From JAHIZC01 sp043813305 (GTDB taxonomy: Bacteria; Omnitrophota; Gorgyraeia; Gygaellales; Profunditerraquicolaceae), in assembly GCA_043813305.1 (NCBI GenBank), contig JBDRLC010000016.1, forward strand, positions 1 to 15,329: a stretch of DNA of 15,329 bases, given 5' to 3'. Made by a program: the position numbers and the translations under genes. Below, one piece after another: positions 12,188 to 15,329 of this stretch. Below the pieces are notes generated by a model, which was not told where the DNA came from, did no database searches, and worked only from the letters and a program-made list of their open reading frames with translations. Numbering within the stretch: position 1 is the first letter of the stretch; every line of letters begins with the position of its first letter.

Positions 12188-15100
12188 CTATACTTTGACT
12201 AAAGCGAAGGGACAAATCTTACTGTATGCACAATATGTGCATGCCATATAAGCCGGTTGAGCTTCGAAGCTTCTGCTTCTTATTCCTGATGAAACAACCC
12301 GTATTTTATCTTTTACTTTATCCAAAGACTCCTTCTCTATTTTATTGCTTCCGATAATACCGGCTTCCAAAAAGTATAGTTTTATATACTTAGGGAATTC
12401 GCCGAATATATTCTCATAAGCCAACGCATATAGCGCAAGCTGTAAGCTTTCTTTTACCCGCTTATCCGCTTCTTTTTGACTTTTGATCTGGGAAGTCTTG
12501 AAATCCATAATCGTCGTTCCTTCTTCGTCTATATCCACCCGGTCAAAACGGCCGACGATTTTGTTCTTATCTAAAATAAAGGAAAAATCCTTCTCAATAT
12601 AAGCCGGTTTTGAATCAAGCTTCTCCTCCTGGTCAAAAAATTGCCTCAAAGCCTGCCTGCCGATACGGAAACGTTCTTCTTCGTGTCTGAGGTCTAAAAA
12701 ACCCTGCGGATCGAAATTGCTGCTGAAAGCATCCAAAAGGTCAGAGAGCTCGGCTTTCTTACCGGTTATCTTAAATCGGAAATATTTACTCACCGCCTCA
12801 TGCATCGCACGTCCGTAGATTACAGTATGATGCTCCATAATCGGTACGCGTAATATATTTACATATTTATACTTTAGGGGACAGGTAAGGTAATCATCAA
12901 TCTGATAATAACTTAAGCTGATTAATTTATCCTGAGGGATTTCGTTTAACTTTAACCTGATAGAATCTTTCTTAGGGGCGAAACGCTCGATTGACTCTAA
13001 TACCGAACTCTTCTTTTTTTGCTTGATCTTAAGATCCTTTCCCTGAGCCTCCAGTACGAATTGACTCACTCGACGCATGTGCTTTCCACCGTAATCCTCT
13101 GCACTTGTTAGATAAAGCCTCTCTTCTGCCCTGGTCATTCCTACGTAAAAAAGTCTACGCTCTTCTTGAATATGAAAGTCTCCTATCGGCAATATTTCCT
13201 TTATCAGGACATCCGGCAACTCAATAGTTTGCCGTCTGCGCGGCCAGGGAAAACGCCCCTGTACAAGATTGACTAAAAATACCACCCGGAATTCCAACCC
13301 CTTAGCCTTATGCACCGTGAGTACATTTACCGCATCCGTATCTAAATCTGCTTCTACGGTAGCCGGATCATCGCCTGCCTCAATCAAAAGATCCAGATAC
13401 TTCACGAAACTTATCACCCGGTCTTCTTTAGCCACTAATTCAAAATCTCTGACCAAATTAAAGAACTTAGCGATATTTTGCACTTTAGTTTCTTTTTCTA
13501 GATCAATGACCCGCGTCAACTTCTTCAGGTATCCGGTTTCGGTCAAAAAGCTATATAGCAGTCTTCCGGTAGATTCATCGCGAGAGATCCTTAAGAATTT
13601 TTCTAGATCTTCTAAGATTTTCTTAACTTTATCTCTAAATTCTCCACTCACATTTGATAACTCAGATATATCATCCAGTTCTTTAAATACCAGGTATAAA
13701 GATTTGTTCCTGCGTTTTGAATAATGGTTACATTGACTCAGATCAGATAGATTGAGAGAATATACCTCGGAGCTTGCTAAATAATATAAGCTCAGGGAAT
13801 CCGAAAGGTTAGCTGCCAGGCGTAAAAAATTAATGCAGAGCCTAACTTCCTCTCTTGAATAAAGGCCCTGATTACCGCTGAATTGCCAGGGAATTTCCTG
13901 CATATTTAAAGCCTGCAGATATCCCTGGGCATCAGAATTAGAGCGGACAAGAATCGCAAAATCACTGAATTTGAAATTTCCCGAGACCGCTTCTTGCTTG
14001 ATTATCTTCGCTACCTGGTCGGCTTCGGTAGAATGATTATCAAAATACAGATGCTGCGGAGGTTCTCCTTCTTTTTTAAATCCGATAAGCCTTTTATCGA
14101 TATTGGCTTTTACCTCAAAGCGTTCGGGATTATTATGCTGGATCAAACGATAGGCGCTATCCAGGATAGCTTGAGTTGAACGATAATTCTGAATCAGACT
14201 GATCTGCCTGGCTTCTGGATACTCTCCTATAAAATTTAATACATTGCTGTATGCCGCCCCCCGCCAGCGATAGATACACTGATCATCGTCAGCAACTACG
14301 GCGATATTCTTTTTACCGCCTGCGAGTAATTTCACTATCTGAAACTGGGCAAAATTCGTATCCTGAAATTCATCAACCAGAATATATTTAAATTGCTCCT
14401 GGTATCTCTTTAGAACCAAAGGATGCTCACGCAAGAGCTTTAATGCTAGGTAAAACTGATTACCAAAATCAAGCACTCCTTCACGCGCCAACAACTCCTG
14501 GTACTTGGCAAATGCCCCTGCTACCTCGATCTGTTGCCTGGCCTCTTCATCCAATGCCTTATCCTGCGGATTCTCCTTTGACTTTAGTAGAAGCTCCCGG
14601 GCATAGTTAAAATATTCCTCTGGTGAGACGTCCTCATCTTTAGCTCGACTGAACAAGGATATCAACGCTTCAATAAAACGCGTAGGATCAGCTAAGGGCC
14701 TGAAGTAAGAAAGGTCAAACTCAAAGAGGTGCTCGCGGAAGAACACCGCTGACTCGGCATGACTCAAAACCTTAAAATCCGGATTTAAACCAGCGACTAA
14801 CGCATTCTCACGCAGTAATTTGTCGCCGAAGGCATGAAAAGTAGAGACCCAGATATCGGTATAACCGTAGGGGACGAGAATATCTACGCGCTCAAGCATC
14901 TCCCGGGATGCCTTATCAGTAAAGGTAAGGGCGAGGATCTCGTCAGTTTTTGCCAGGCCTTCGGATAATAACCAGGCAATCCTACTGGTAATGACCGAGG
15001 TCTTGCCGGTTCCTGCACCGGCAATAATCAACAGCGGCCCCTCTTTATGCTTTACCGCCTCTAACTGCTCCTTATTCAACCCTTCTAAAATTTTCTCCAT
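12188..15100 (-). CDS. UvrD/PcrA-type helicase fused to a RecB-like Fe-S nuclease
   Basis: A 970-residue superfamily 1A DNA helicase with a C-terminal PD-(D/E)XK nuclease, as in RecB, AddA and AdnAB. Helicase motifs in order: Walker A GAGTGKT (28-34), motif II DEFQD (243-247), motif III DDDQCIYRWRGA (271-282), NYRST (305-309), motif V VHKAKGLEF (596-604) and motif VI FYVGMTRAEERLYL (651-664). The nuclease domain (about 728-970) has H767, D853, D866-F-K868 and Q887. Four cysteines, C740 and C954-x2-C957-x5-C963, frame it in the pattern of a 4Fe-4S cluster known from AddB, AdnAB and Cas4. It probably processes DNA ends for recombinational repair. The ATG at 15100 has no clear Shine-Dalgarno. 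Repeat copy 2 ends about 20 bp upstream. No addB or recC partner is in the window. Confidence 0.93.
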   Translation of the reverse strand: MEKILEGLNKEQLEAVKHKEGPLLIIAGAGTGKTSVITSRIAWLLSEGLAKTDEILALTFTDKASREMLERVDILVPYGYTDIWVSTFHAFGDKLLRENALVAGLNPDFKVLSHAESAVFFREHLFEFDLSYFRPLADPTRFIEALISLFSRAKDEDVSPEEYFNYARELLLKSKENPQDKALDEEARQQIEVAGAFAKYQELLAREGVLDFGNQFYLALKLLREHPLVLKRYQEQFKYILVDEFQDTNFAQFQIVKLLAGGKKNIAVVADDDQCIYRWRGAAYSNVLNFIGEYPEARQISLIQNYRSTQAILDSAYRLIQHNNPERFEVKANIDKRLIGFKKEGEPPQHLYFDNHSTEADQVAKIIKQEAVSGNFKFSDFAILVRSNSDAQGYLQALNMQEIPWQFSGNQGLYSREEVRLCINFLRLAANLSDSLSLYYLASSEVYSLNLSDLSQCNHYSKRRNKSLYLVFKELDDISELSNVSGEFRDKVKKILEDLEKFLRISRDESTGRLLYSFLTETGYLKKLTRVIDLEKETKVQNIAKFFNLVRDFELVAKEDRVISFVKYLDLLIEAGDDPATVEADLDTDAVNVLTVHKAKGLEFRVVFLVNLVQGRFPWPRRRQTIELPDVLIKEILPIGDFHIQEERRLFYVGMTRAEERLYLTSAEDYGGKHMRRVSQFVLEAQGKDLKIKQKKKSSVLESIERFAPKKDSIRLKLNEIPQDKLISLSYYQIDDYLTCPLKYKYVNILRVPIMEHHTVIYGRAMHEAVSKYFRFKITGKKAELSDLLDAFSSNFDPQGFLDLRHEEERFRIGRQALRQFFDQEEKLDSKPAYIEKDFSFILDKNKIVGRFDRVDIDEEGTTIMDFKTSQIKSQKEADKRVKESLQLALYALAYENIFGEFPKYIKLYFLEAGIIGSNKIEKESLDKVKDKIRVVSSGIRSRSFEAQPAYMACTYCAYSKICPFALVKV

Positions 15101-15121
15101 AACTTATAATTCTAATAAAAC

Positions 15122-15329
15122 TTCCACCCAACGGGTCTTTTCGGTCTTGTCTTTCGCGTACTGTAATCCCTACTCATAACAAATAAACCTGTCGGTCTTT
15201 TTCGCTCAGGTCGATTTCTTAACGCCAATGATCTTTCGCATTTCGGTGGCTGCTGAACTCGCGCTTTTTGCTCTAGCAAAAATCGCTCAAACAGCATCGC
15301 CATCCCAAAATTGCCCCCGCTAAGGCGGG
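15122..15329 (-). repeat. Foldback repeat upstream of the helicase-nuclease gene (copy 2, truncated by the window edge)
   Basis: Read on the minus strand, this is a diverged copy of the element at 104-396. Exact blocks shared with copy 1 include 33 nt (15276-15308 versus 196-228) and 22 nt (15250-15271 versus 234-255); shorter matches continue to a GAAAAGACCC-NTTGGG end near 15122, close before the gene start. The central hairpin has a different sequence here (CCCGC and GCGGG arms at 15313-15329) but still forms a stem. The mini-palindrome at 284-302 is absent. The left arm of the foldback would lie beyond the window edge. Confidence 0.75.

Noticed and set aside
15103..15132. Minus-strand TTGGGT and TATAAG with 17-nt spacing before the helicase-nuclease gene
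   Set aside because: The -10 would end 2 nt before the ATG, placing the transcription start inside the coding sequence; not usable for this start codon.
1..15329. tRNA, rRNA, CRISPR arrays, transposases, phage or toxin-antitoxin genes
   Set aside because: Looked for in all intergenic gaps and on both strands; none seen. Gaps apart from the two repeat regions are short (about 130 nt or less) and hold only promoters or repeat hairpins.

Overview
This window reads as a compact stretch of a bacterial chromosome, moderately AT-rich, with almost every gene on the minus strand and very short or overlapping gene junctions. Gene content (RodZ, FtsK, PilZ, phosphatidylglycerol synthesis, a single-chain RecB-like helicase-nuclease) and the abundance of small palindromic intergenic repeats suggest a Gram-negative-type bacterium from an uncultivated lineage. 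Omnitrophota is my best guess, from general resemblance only; no marker here proves it.

Layout. Positions 1-402 are non-coding and hold an elaborate foldback repeat ending just before thpR (403-975, the only plus-strand gene). A long minus-strand operon then reads leftward from a near-consensus promoter at about 8790-8816: rpsO (S15), pnp (PNPase), ftsK, rodZ, rimO, pgsA, pgpA. Its last gene overlaps thpR tail to tail by 40 bp. A second minus-strand block reads leftward from the right end: a UvrD-type helicase fused to an Fe-S nuclease (12188-15100), a PilZ protein with its own extended -10 promoter, a YihY/BrkB membrane protein, a 49-residue membrane microprotein that is easily missed, an alpha/beta hydrolase, and a SpeD-family pyruvoyl decarboxylase homologue with its own promoter and almost no leader. 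No tRNA, rRNA, CRISPR array, transposase or phage gene was found.

How the genes fit together. The rpsO operon combines ribosome biogenesis (S15, and RimO modifying S12), RNA turnover (PNPase), chromosome segregation (FtsK), cell shape (RodZ) and phosphatidylglycerol synthesis (PgsA makes PG-phosphate, PgpA dephosphorylates it). This is a widely conserved bacterial neighbourhood that often continues pgpA-cinA-thpR-recA. Here thpR is next to pgpA but inverted and cinA is absent between them, which points to a rearrangement beside the foldback repeat.

The least explained material is non-coding. (1) A multi-branched foldback element of about 290 bp lies before thpR, and a diverged copy lies before uvrD at the other end; in both, homology runs almost to the start codon. 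(2) A family of hairpins with CCCGTTAGARA arms occurs twice between rimO and pgsA and once across the pnp stop codon; arm ends differ between hairpins but always remain complementary. One of them places the pgsA Shine-Dalgarno in its loop and the start codon at the foot of its stem. The SpeD homologue keeps the self-cleavage residues but lacks the usual HTWPE substrate-binding motif, so its substrate may not be S-adenosylmethionine.
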